Of a stretch of DNA of 12,993 bases, positions 1 to 6,348 are shown in pieces. Source of the DNA: Thermoplasmata archaeon (lineage in GTDB: Archaea > Thermoplasmatota > Thermoplasmata > Thermoplasmatales > Thermoplasmataceae); contig JAKBQK010000536.1 of NCBI GenBank assembly GCA_021835265.1, forward strand, positions 1 to 12,993, read 5' to 3'. The notes under the pieces are model-generated. The model did no database searches. It was not told the DNA's origin and saw nothing but the letters and a program-made list of their open reading frames with translations. Numbering within the stretch: position 1 is the first letter of the stretch; each line of letters begins with the position of its first letter. The position numbers and the translations under genes were made by a program.

Positions 1-38
1 ATGTGCTTATAATCGAATCTTCAACGGCAATGGACTTC
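1..38 (+). repeat. left terminal inverted repeat
   Basis: Bases 1-21 pair perfectly with 393-413 in inverted orientation. From base 22 the match becomes imperfect but GCAATGGA (27-34) is retained. The arm begins ATGTGCTTATAA. Confidence 0.75.
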
Positions 39-375
39 ATCTTGTTAGATAATCATATGTGCATATAAATTCTTTCTATAATTTTTATTTATATAAAATA
101 ATTGGGTCAGTGGATTTGATTCAGAGAATATACATGGAGCTGGAAAGGCCAATAGTTTATTCAAATGGTAAGTGCGGCATCATCGCGTGTCACAATCAAT
201 TTGTTTCACAGACCAAATCAAACTGGAATATTGTGATATGTTGTAATAAAGAAATGCGATTCCAAAAAAAAGGAGGTGCGGGCCTAATCCATTTGTTCCA
301 ATACTTGATGCCATTATAGCATGAAGATACCACATTTTTTGCATTAAGCAAGGAACTGCCGGGTTGCGTCTCTAA

Positions 376-413
376 GAATCCATTGCGACATTAAGATTCG
401 ATTATAAGCACAT
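376..413 (-). repeat. right terminal inverted repeat
   Basis: This is the inverted copy of the left arm. Bases 393-413 are a perfect 21-bp match and 379-386 retain the internal octamer. It ends TTATAAGCACAT, and the flanking sequence beyond begins CCGTAAC. Confidence 0.75.
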
Positions 414-444
414 CCGTAACTTATTATTATGTAAGACTGATTTA

Positions 445-472
445 CCAGAGATATATTGTAATATATCTGTGG
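445..472. promoter_or_regulatory. 28-bp palindrome upstream of the abiE-like genes; candidate operator/promoter
   Basis: Two 12-bp arms (445-456 and 461-472) pair with a single mismatch around a TGTA centre; the inner 8 bp, AGATATAT/ATATATCT, are perfect. It lies 13 bases before the ancestral toxin start at 486 and is TATA-like in composition. AbiEi antitoxins are known to repress their own operons by binding inverted repeats at the promoter, so this is a sensible operator candidate. That role is inferred from position and family only. Confidence 0.45.
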
Positions 473-485
473 TTAATTCACAATT

Positions 486-1129
486 ATGAAACTTCCACTG
501 GCAAATCAGCTAAAGAGCAGGTAGCAGGTTGAAGCTGCGTTTCTACAAGATGAGATCACGAGACTCGTATATTTAATTACAGAGGATATGGTTTTGCACG
601 GTGGGACCGCGATATGGAGATGTTATTCAGGCAAACGGTTCTCTAAGGTCTTGACTTTTACTCATCAACATTCCCAGGTCTGACTAAACAATTCGAAAAA
701 ATCGGATTATCCCAAGGACTCAGTATAATGAAAATGAAGGATACTGGCAATGTTATTTTTTCTACGATCTCAAACGGTAGAGCTAGGGTGAAACTTGAGG
801 TAAACCACTTCAGAAAGGTTGACGGATCGCTGACAACATATGAACTTACAGATGGTACCGGAATGGAAATACTTAGTCTCATACCTGATCAGTTTATCGA
901 AGAAAAAATTGCTGCATACGCTGACAGACGATTCGTCAGGGGCCTATACGATATTTACCACCTGACTAAATCATACAAGATAATGATATCCGCACGAATG
1001 CATCTCAAACAATTCTTACAAACGATTCAACGCCCCGTTGTTGAACCAATTCTGAAGTCTATAGTTTACATAGGCTTGGCACCGACGTTTGATCGAATGG
1101 TTGACGAGATTAGGAGAAATATTGAATGA
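486..1129 (+). pseudogene. AbiEii-type nucleotidyltransferase toxin, inactivated by a stop codon and a one-base deletion
   Basis: Reading from ATG 486 gives MKLPLANQLKSR, then a TAG stop at 522-524 (codon 13), then a frame that runs through VLHGGTAIWRCYSGKRFSK. At 648/649 one base is missing. Restoring an A converts AAG-GTCTT-GAC into AAG-GAT-CTT-GAC, that is KDLDFY, and joins the frame that ends at 1129. The repaired protein has 214 residues with the AbiEii layout: GG(T)A plus the DxD of a nucleotidyltransferase fold near residues 36-57, VKLEV as the likely third acidic element, and a C-terminal RGLYDIYHL resembling the family's RDLYD motif. In the family this enzyme is the toxin of a type IV toxin-antitoxin pair. 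As sequenced, both catalytic aspartates are separated from the rest of the fold. The surviving frame from ATG 728 (133 codons) lacks the catalytic part. One lesion could be a sequencing error; two lesions argue for real decay. Confidence 0.85.
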
Positions 1130-1749
1130 AGTTCATGAAGCAGTTCACAGAGAACTTCAGCAAAAAGCCAGCTTTTTTAATCAATGAAGTTAAACTTTTT
1201 CTTGATAGAAGGAATGCGTCCGAAGGATACTATAAGCTTCTGATTCAAAACCTACTTAAGTCAAATCGAATTCACAAAATAACTATGGGTGCTTACACCT
1301 TCCACGATGTAGTACAGTATTCAGGATTTGCTTTCCAGCCTTTCTATTATGGTCTTGAGGATGCCCTTACATTAAGAGGATTATGGGAACAGAAGACAAA
1401 CCCTGTGATTATAACGCCAAGAAAAGTGAGAAACGGTGTCAGGCAATTTGATTCACGCAACTATTTAGTCAGGCATATTAAGAGAAAGATGTTTTTCGGC
1501 TATTCATTATTACAATATGGCCTATTTCACATTCCGGTATCAGACTTAGAAAAAACTCTCATTGATCTTGTATATTTTGACATAAGAGTCCCAGATGAAA
1601 CTCTTGTCAAGATAATCAGGAAATTGAACCGTGAGACTTTCAATACTTACTTGGGAGAAATACCAGAAAACTTATCAAAACGGATAAGAAAAATTGTAAA
1701 TAAAAAGAAAAGGCAAACTGGAAAGTTGGTAGAAGGTAAACCTTTATGA
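1126..1749 (+). CDS. AbiEi-type antitoxin / transcriptional regulator (COG5340-like)
   Basis: This is a 207-residue protein with an N-terminal winged-helix-like segment (about residues 10-60, including LFLDRRNASEGYYKLLIQNL) followed by the AbiEi C-terminal region (FAFQPFYYGLEDALTLRGLW, VSDLEKTLIDLVYF) and a lysine/arginine-rich tail. Family members neutralise the AbiEii nucleotidyltransferase and bind operator repeats to repress the operon; they act in the cytoplasm. The start overlaps the toxin stop in an ATGA, with GGAG at 1113-1116 nine bases upstream, so the two genes were translationally coupled. Toxin first, antitoxin second is the reverse of the usual bacterial AbiE order. The frame is undamaged although its partner is broken, so it is now an orphan antitoxin or a free-standing DNA-binding protein. 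Family assignment is from sequence pattern only. Confidence 0.75.
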   Translation: MKFMKQFTENFSKKPAFLINEVKLFLDRRNASEGYYKLLIQNLLKSNRIHKITMGAYTFHDVVQYSGFAFQPFYYGLEDALTLRGLWEQKTNPVIITPRKVRNGVRQFDSRNYLVRHIKRKMFFGYSLLQYGLFHIPVSDLEKTLIDLVYFDIRVPDETLVKIIRKLNRETFNTYLGEIPENLSKRIRKIVNKKKRQTGKLVEGKPL

Positions 1750-1768
1750 TGTGTAGAGTCTAGAATTA

Positions 1769-1794
1769 TATGAGGGTTTTTGGGAATCCTCATA
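1769..1794. terminator. stem-loop between convergent genes, possible bidirectional terminator
   Basis: A perfect 7-bp stem (1769-1775 with 1788-1794, TATGAGG/CCTCATA) closes a 12-base loop containing a T run. It lies between the antitoxin stop at 1749 and the end of the minus-strand gene at 1797. Archaeal termination relies more on T tracts than on hairpins, so the role is uncertain. Confidence 0.3.
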
Positions 1795-1796
1795 AT

Positions 1797-2045
1797 CTAT
1801 TTACCAGATCTCTTTCTAATCAGCAAAACCAATGCAGCAATCACAACAATCGCAACCACGGCAATTATGGCGTATAAATATGCACTCGATGTAGCCTTAG
1901 GAGCAACAGGAGGGGGCGGTGAACTCTTGGATACGGGCTCAAATGCTATCGTCTCAGTTAAATTGGAGTTGTCTATTGTCAAGTTTAATGTTACGTTTTT
2001 GAATGATTGGGACGAAGCAGCCAGGGTATAATTCCCATTCTGCAA
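1797..2045 (-). pseudogene. C-terminal membrane-anchor fragment of a surface protein
   Basis: This 82-codon frame ends in a proline-rich hinge (SSPPPPVAPKATSS), a strongly hydrophobic segment of about 23 residues (AYLYAIIAVVAIVVIAALVLLI) and a basic RKRSGK tail. The part before the hinge carries short beta-type sequence with several N-glycosylation sequons. This is the usual C-terminal anchor of archaeal exported or S-layer-like proteins, whose preceding domains hold the function. Here nothing precedes it: TTG is the only initiator and a TAA codon lies directly upstream (2046-2048), so no signal peptide or ectodomain is encoded. It is best read as the remnant of a truncated surface-protein gene. 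A small free-standing membrane protein is possible, but there is no convincing start signal. Confidence 0.55.
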
Positions 2046-2375
2046 TTATTTTCGTCTTAAATTTTAATATAATCCTCACGCGAGGTTGACCTATCTTATC
2101 ATATTTGTTCGTAATAGGTCCTGCCATACATGAAAGTGAAAAATTGATGTGGAATCAGCAGAGTTTTTGGCATTTATGTGGGTTTTTTAAAATTATGTTT
2201 ATGCCTCGTATCAATTGCTTTACGGATTGAAAAGAACATCACAATTTCAATTAATATTATCGAACCTGCAGTGATTTATATGATATCTTTATCCGCTTAT
2301 CTAATCAATAATCATTGTAACGTGAATTTAACTTTTAATTTCCACTGGAATTTAAACTATTGATTTATGACATCT
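2046..2375. other. non-coding stretch, about 330 bp
   Basis: This is AT-rich sequence between the surface-protein fragment and the oxidoreductase promoter. A 61-codon plus-strand frame at 2178-2363 and a 33-codon minus-strand frame (2174-2275, hydrophobic with a basic tail but no start) have no family features. They could be debris of the lost membrane protein. No RNA gene or repeat was recognised. Confidence 0.5.
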
Positions 2376-2392
2376 TATTTATTCCTTTATAT
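2376..2392 (+). promoter_or_regulatory. TATA-like element for the 2406 gene
   Basis: TTATTTATT at 2376-2384 is centred about 26 bases before ATG 2406, the spacing expected of an archaeal TATA box on a leaderless transcript. A second AT run, TTTATAT, follows at 2386-2392. Confidence 0.4.
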
Positions 2393-2405
2393 CATAGGTC
2401 TGGGA

Positions 2406-3524
2406 ATGCAGAAGGTTAACATAGCTATTATTGGAGGGGGTGTTATTGGTTTATCGATAGCTGCAAGCCTTTCGACAAATTACACGGACATATACCTTCT
2501 GGAAAAGAATAAGAGAATGGCCCAGGAAATCAGCACGCACAACAGCGGGGTAATTCATTCAGGAATACATTATCCTCCAGGTTCACTGAAAGCAAAGCTC
2601 TGTGTCCTTGGAAACAGGATGATCTATAACCTGGGTGCTGAAAATAAGATAGCATTCAAGAGACTCGGTAAACTGACAGTCGCATTGGACGAAAATGAGC
2701 TGCCGATCCTTAAAAAATTATATGACAATGGCCAAAGAAACGGAGTTGAAGGCATGAAATTCCTTTCAAAAGAAGAGATAAGCAAGATTGAACCTGGTGT
2801 GAAGGCGGTGGAAGCCCTATATACGCCAACATCAGGTATTGTTGAACAGGATGATTTGATACAATATTTTTATTCCCGGGCTTTGAGGAACAATGTTGTC
2901 ATTTCTCAGCTGACTGAGGTCACCGGGATCAAATATAATGGGTCTGGCTATGAACTAACAGGAAAGAGCGTGTTGGATAATTTTGAATTCGAATGCAACA
3001 CATTGATTAACTGTGCCGGTCTGAATTCAGACAGAATAGCGGAAATGGCTGGGATAGAAATAGATAGATATGGATATCGCTTGAAATATTACAAGGGAGA
3101 TTATTATCGGGTATTGGGACAACCGCCGGTAAGGATGCTTGTCTATCCCGTACCAAATGGACCCGGCCTTGGTATCCATCTTACCCCTGATATGAGCGGT
3201 TCGGTGAAACTTGGACCAAATGCGTATCCCGTTTCAAGTATTGACTATTCTGAAGGGTCAAACGGCGATGAATTTATCAAAGACGTATCAAGATTCGTCC
3301 CTGATATTGCTGGAAGGAAAATTGAATACGATTCTTCAGGGATCAGACCAAAACTGGCAGGTTCTGATAAGGAATTCAGGGATTTCATAATCAGTCACGA
3401 AGCTGACAAAGGATTTCCAGGCCTGATAAACCTCATAGGAATAGAATCACCGGGGCTCACTGCTTCACCAGCAATTGCACAGTATGTTTCTAAAATTTAT
3501 GAAGATGAAATATTTTCAAGGTAA
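2406..3524 (+). CDS. FAD-dependent 2-hydroxyacid oxidoreductase, LhgO-like
   Basis: This 372-residue protein has an N-terminal Rossmann FAD-binding motif, IIGGGVIG (residues 8-15), with the ribose-binding Glu33 at the end of beta-2 (YLLEK). It is followed by the STHNSGVIHSGIHY block (43-56) typical of the L-2-hydroxyglutarate oxidase/dehydrogenase branch (COG0579) of the DAO/glycine-oxidase fold. The C-terminal IGIESPGLTASPAIAQYV helps close the flavin site. Family members oxidise L-2-hydroxyglutarate or related 2-hydroxyacids to 2-oxoacids, passing electrons to oxygen or the membrane quinone pool. An upstream ATG at 2367 would add 13 hydrophobic residues; ATG 2406 places the FAD motif at the usual distance and has a TATA element at -26. 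It is a single gene followed by 500 bp without coding. Its nearness to sugar-acid enzymes hints at a role in the same metabolism, but the substrate is not determined. Confidence 0.8.
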   Translation: MQKVNIAIIGGGVIGLSIAASLSTNYTDIYLLEKNKRMAQEISTHNSGVIHSGIHYPPGSLKAKLCVLGNRMIYNLGAENKIAFKRLGKLTVALDENELPILKKLYDNGQRNGVEGMKFLSKEEISKIEPGVKAVEALYTPTSGIVEQDDLIQYFYSRALRNNVVISQLTEVTGIKYNGSGYELTGKSVLDNFEFECNTLINCAGLNSDRIAEMAGIEIDRYGYRLKYYKGDYYRVLGQPPVRMLVYPVPNGPGLGIHLTPDMSGSVKLGPNAYPVSSIDYSEGSNGDEFIKDVSRFVPDIAGRKIEYDSSGIRPKLAGSDKEFRDFIISHEADKGFPGLINLIGIESPGLTASPAIAQYVSKIYEDEIFSR

Positions 3525-3860
3525 TTAATCATGCGACCAGATACTGATTTTTTCATCTTAAAATTCTTTGGCTTAACCAAATTAGTCTTGAAGAAGGAAT
3601 AAGATTGTATCAAAGTAGATTTTCGTCATCGATATAATTAAATGTGGGCTGCGCCAATTATGCAATTTAGACCCTCACCGAAGAATGCGGTCTTGGTGGA
3701 AAGTACCGAGAACACATCAGATATAGATATGATTCAATTATTGATTGGAGGGAGAAGATTGAGAATTTAGATTTAAGAATAATGCTGGTCGTAACCATGA
3801 TGACTGAGTTCCTTATTCTCTGAAGGAAATTAACTTAAAAGACCCCAGCATTCATATAAA

Positions 3861-3873
3861 CCATGAGTCATGG
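3861..3873. promoter_or_regulatory. perfect palindrome next to a TATA-like box
   Basis: CCATGA-G-TCATGG is a perfect 6-bp inverted repeat around one base, directly downstream of CATATAAA (3853-3860). This is operator-like geometry, but no start codon with a long frame follows for about 160 bases. Confidence 0.3.
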
Positions 3874-3948
3874 ACTAAATTAATTAGCAGAAACTACGAA
3901 TTAATCTGTCTGAATTAGAATTTAAAGATTGATAGGATCCGGTCCGGG

Positions 3949-3967
3949 TGTAAATATTGTCTTTACA
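3949..3967. promoter_or_regulatory. inverted repeat TGTAAA-N7-TTTACA, candidate operator
   Basis: Two perfect 6-bp arms are separated by 7 bases, 66 bases before the ATG at 4033. The centre-to-centre distance is 13 bp, somewhat more than one helical turn, compatible with a dimeric helix-turn-helix regulator. The gene at 8211 encodes a candidate regulator, but the link is unproven. Confidence 0.35.
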
Positions 3968-3984
3968 ATGACAGTTGCATTTTT

Positions 3985-4001
3985 CTTATATGTAATATAA
4001 G
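3985..4001. promoter_or_regulatory. palindrome CTTATAT-GTA-ATATAAG upstream of the 4033 gene
   Basis: This is a perfect 7-bp inverted repeat with a 3-base centre, ending 31 bases before ATG 4033. It shares the nonamer TGTAATATA with the palindrome at 445-472. It is both TATA-like and palindromic, so it may be a promoter element, an operator, or both; a further AT-rich stretch (4004-4013) sits nearer to -26. Confidence 0.4.
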
Positions 4002-4032
4002 ACCTTATCTTTAATCTCCGATTCATGCATTG

Positions 4033-5154
4033 ATGCGTCGTAAGGCAAAAGTTTTAGCGATTATCCTGGTGGTAATAATCCTGGTCATTTCACTTACTGG
4101 ATTTTACATACTGAATTCACACAATACCCATAATAAAAAAATCGTTCAAAGTTCATCTATCCCCCGGGTGATATCAACATCATTCAACCGTTCTTTCACT
4201 GATTTGCTTGACCAGTACGGCAATACCGGAATAGGCTGGACTGGATCGGATGGAACCTATTCATTACAACTGAGCAATGGATCTATTCTCTGGATTTTTT
4301 CAGACACTTTCCTGGGCCAGGTTAATAATGGTTCTAGAAATCTGTCCGAATCAACACTTATCCATAATACACTGGTACTGGAGAAGGGAAACTCTTTCGG
4401 CCCGACTTATTATTCTGTAGTAAATGGTTCCCCGGAAGGATATTTTTCCCCTCAATCAAGTTCGTACTGGTACTGGCCGGGATTTGCCATAATTTATAAA
4501 TCTGATATACAGGTTATATTGACTGAATATACCAGATCAGGAAACGGTGAATTTGATTTTAAGCAGGTCGGTACCTCTGTAGCAGTAATCAATCAGACAT
4601 CACTGAGATTACAGGGAATATACCCCCTGAATATATCAAATGAAGTTAACTGGGCAGCCTTCTCCGTAAAAGTTAATGGATATACGTATATTTACGGTGC
4701 AAATGGGGGGAGTGTCTGCTTAGCAAGAACGGATCAGGGTCTTTTGGGGCAATGGCAGTTTTACGCAAACGGCAACTGGTCAAACAATTCACTTGATCAT
4801 ACGCAGGTATTATTCGGTGCAGACGAATCATTCGGTGTTACATACATGAATGGCTATTATATTCTCATAACGGAAAGTGGATTGTCTTTTAATTCTGGCA
4901 TTATACAGTTTTATTATTCAAGTAACCCATGGGGGCCGTTCAATGGTGGATACACCATATACAATATAACCACACCCGGAAAATATCCGGCGTCCTATGA
5001 GGTCTATTCCTACAATGCAATGATACAGCCTGAATTCACACATAACGACACCCTTCTGGTTTCCTATAACGTAAACGCGGAGAATTATTCAGCGCTTGCC
5101 AACGTGAGTATATACAGGCCAAGATTTATCAACGTTAACCTGAGTTTCAGCTAG
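4033..5154 (+). CDS. membrane-anchored DUF5005/DUF4185-like exported protein
   Basis: This 373-residue protein starts with a basic MRRKAK and a hydrophobic segment (about residues 7-28), an uncleaved signal anchor that puts the rest outside the cell. The exported part opens with GIGWTGSDGTYSLQLSNGS and LWIFSDTFLGQV, the signature block of DUF5005-type domains, related to DUF4185 and predicted to form a glycosidase-like beta-propeller. It ends in SIYRPRFINVNLSF. I count 14 N-x-S/T sequons and unusually few charged residues, as expected for a glycosylated protein facing an acidic medium. ATG 4033 was preferred over TTG 4030. It is followed after 48 bp by a cytoplasmic-looking paralogue and then by transporter ATPases, suggesting glycan binding or cleavage coupled to uptake. 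Enzyme activity for this family is not established to my knowledge. Confidence 0.7.
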   Translation: MRRKAKVLAIILVVIILVISLTGFYILNSHNTHNKKIVQSSSIPRVISTSFNRSFTDLLDQYGNTGIGWTGSDGTYSLQLSNGSILWIFSDTFLGQVNNGSRNLSESTLIHNTLVLEKGNSFGPTYYSVVNGSPEGYFSPQSSSYWYWPGFAIIYKSDIQVILTEYTRSGNGEFDFKQVGTSVAVINQTSLRLQGIYPLNISNEVNWAAFSVKVNGYTYIYGANGGSVCLARTDQGLLGQWQFYANGNWSNNSLDHTQVLFGADESFGVTYMNGYYILITESGLSFNSGIIQFYYSSNPWGPFNGGYTIYNITTPGKYPASYEVYSYNAMIQPEFTHNDTLLVSYNVNAENYSALANVSIYRPRFINVNLSFS

Positions 5155-5190
5155 TCTGTTGATAAAAGTGAAAAAAAGGAGAAAATATCA

Positions 5191-5198
5191 TGGTGGTG
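5191..5198 (+). promoter_or_regulatory. ribosome-binding site of the 5203 gene
   Basis: TGGTGGTG with the following A gives GGTGGTGA, one mismatch from the archaeal consensus GGAGGTGA, four to five bases before ATG 5203. It fixes that start and supports translation from an operon message. Confidence 0.6.
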
Positions 5199-5202
5199 AA
5201 AA

Positions 5203-6225
5203 ATGGCTAAAATTGACGATATAGAAGGATTCAGGGTATCTGTAAACAGGCAAATGCAGGACTTATTCTACAATTATGGGGATTCATCGTCAGGATGGAC
5301 AGGGGGCGATGCCACCTATTCAGTCCCACTTCCTGATGGCTCGACACTTTGGCTCTTTTCTGATACTTTTGTCGGGCCCGTAAAAAACGGATCCAGGCCA
5401 GATATGCCGATGACTAAAATGATAAACAACTGCCTCGTGCTCCAAAAAGGAGGTAAACTGATTACAATAATGGGTGGCGATCACGAAAATCCCAGATCAT
5501 TACTGTATCCTGACGGTGATACCTGGTACTGGATTGGTCCGGGGTACTTCAACGGTAAAAGCATAGAAATTATTGCTTCAGAATTCAGGAAAAAGGGAGA
5601 GGGGATTTTTGGTTTTGAGGAATTAGGGTTATATGCATATGAAGTGGACCCATGGAATTTTTCCACTATTAGAAAGAAATCTTTACCCTGGATAAGGGGT
5701 ACATCATTTTATTCATGGATCCTCGAAGAAGGAAACTTCCTTTACGTTTATGGTGTCAAGGATAATTCCATGGTTCTGTCAAGGATCAGAGGAAAAACAA
5801 TTTTTTCTAATTTTGAATTTTATGCAGATGGCAAATGGAAAGATAGAATAGAGGATTCCACAAAGATATTGAAAAACGTTTCCCATTCATACAGTGTTAT
5901 GCGTTACCTGGACGGTTTTATAATTCTGACAATTGATTCAGATAAGGAAAATCCGGGCTTGATCCGCATCTACTTAGGTAAACAACCTTACGGACCTTTC
6001 GATAAGCACTTTGATTTATACAGGACGCCTGAACTAGACACTTATCCAAATAACAGTGATTATGGAATAATCACCTATAATGCACTCCTCCACCCGGAAT
6101 TAAGTACTGTAAATAATCTCCTTGTGACCTATAATGTAAACGGGTCGGGTAAACTTGCATTAAACGATGTTTCAGTATACAGACCTAGGTTTTTGAATGT
6201 TAAGCCTTACTTTCGAAATCCCTGA
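5203..6225 (+). CDS. DUF5005/DUF4185-like protein without signal peptide (cytoplasmic paralogue)
   Basis: This 340-residue protein is co-linear with the preceding one over almost its whole length: SSGWTGGDATYSVPLPDGS, LWLFSDTFVGPVKNGSR near the start, a DTWYWIGPGYF block matching YWYWPGFAII in the paralogue, and VSVYRPRFLNV at the end. It starts directly with MAKIDDIEGF and has no hydrophobic N-terminus, so it should stay in the cytoplasm. It carries only 5 N-x-S/T sequons against 14 and is much richer in Lys, Arg, Asp and Glu. A strong ribosome-binding site at 5191-5198 supports this start. The pair looks like an old tandem duplication whose products were assigned to opposite sides of the membrane, perhaps acting on a polymer outside and on its imported product inside. 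A glycosidase-type role is inferred from fold predictions and context only. Confidence 0.7.
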   Translation: MAKIDDIEGFRVSVNRQMQDLFYNYGDSSSGWTGGDATYSVPLPDGSTLWLFSDTFVGPVKNGSRPDMPMTKMINNCLVLQKGGKLITIMGGDHENPRSLLYPDGDTWYWIGPGYFNGKSIEIIASEFRKKGEGIFGFEELGLYAYEVDPWNFSTIRKKSLPWIRGTSFYSWILEEGNFLYVYGVKDNSMVLSRIRGKTIFSNFEFYADGKWKDRIEDSTKILKNVSHSYSVMRYLDGFIILTIDSDKENPGLIRIYLGKQPYGPFDKHFDLYRTPELDTYPNNSDYGIITYNALLHPELSTVNNLLVTYNVNGSGKLALNDVSVYRPRFLNVKPYFRNP

Positions 6226-6252
6226 CCCGGTTTAAGGGTCGCACAGATAAGA

Positions 6253-6342
6253 ATGAAAGTTATTAAAGGTGCAATGATCATTGGTAATAAGACTGCGGCT
6301 TTTGCCCATGTCCAATGCACAGAAAACTACCTGGTTTGGTGA
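6253..6342 (+). other. possible 29-codon small ORF before the ABC ATPase genes
   Basis: The frame from ATG 6253 to TGA 6342 ends six bases before ATG 6349, and its last bases supply the GGTGAT ribosome-binding site of the ATPase gene. The peptide (MKVIKGAMIIGNKTAAF...) matches no family I know and has no clear ribosome-binding site. It could be a translationally coupled leader or chance. Confidence 0.2.
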
Positions 6343-6348
6343 TTTAAA

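Larger units (their letters stand above)
1..413. mobile_element. MITE-like element or IS remnant bounded by terminal inverted repeats
   Basis: The first 21 bases are the exact reverse complement of bases 393-413. Imperfect similarity continues inward: the octamer GCAATGGA at 27-34 recurs inverted at 379-386, so the arms span about 38 bp each. This is the architecture of a small non-autonomous transposable element or a deleted insertion sequence. The interior contains no recognisable transposase; an 86-codon open frame at 59-319 has no family features and is not called as a gene. A perfect AGGAGGTG ribosome-binding-like string near 270 is not followed by a usable start. The left edge coincides with the window start, so the arm may extend further and no target-site duplication can be tested. 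The element lies just upstream of a decayed toxin-antitoxin locus, which suits an accessory region. Confidence 0.6.
3525..4032. other. 508-bp intergenic region with inverted repeats
   Basis: No gene was recognised here; the frames are short and interrupted. It holds three clear inverted repeats, listed separately (3861-3873, 3949-3967, 3985-4001), the last two within 85 bases of the next start codon. A TATA-like CATATAAA stands at 3853-3860, immediately before the first palindrome. The region may carry a long leader or an unannotated RNA; nothing in the sequence identifies one. Confidence 0.5.

Noticed and set aside
59..319. 86-codon plus-strand open frame inside the inverted-repeat element
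   Set aside because: No transposase or other family features, no ribosome-binding site, odd composition; the frame spans the interior of a probable non-autonomous element.
522..524. TAG read through as pyrrolysine or a suppressed codon in the toxin gene
   Set aside because: A separate frameshift lies 125 bases downstream, so ordinary decay explains both; no sign of the pyrrolysine system in the window.
1780..2031. 83-codon plus-strand frame
   Set aside because: It is the antisense shadow of the proline hinge and membrane anchor encoded on the minus strand.
2174..2363. Short hydrophobic frames on both strands (61 codons plus, 33 codons minus)
   Set aside because: No family features, no start signals; at best debris of a lost membrane-protein gene.
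2367..2405. Upstream ATG extending the oxidoreductase by 13 residues
   Set aside because: The extension precedes the FAD motif by an unusual hydrophobic stretch, and ATG 2406 has better promoter spacing.
3661..3830. Possible transposase remnant in the 508-bp gap
   Set aside because: Fragments such as YREHIRYRYDSIIDW looked vaguely transposase-like but are too short and lack catalytic motifs or inverted ends.
6224..6240. Small GACCC/GGGTC hairpin after the second DUF5005 gene
   Set aside because: Only 5 bp of stem, no T tract, and the following genes appear to be in the same operon.
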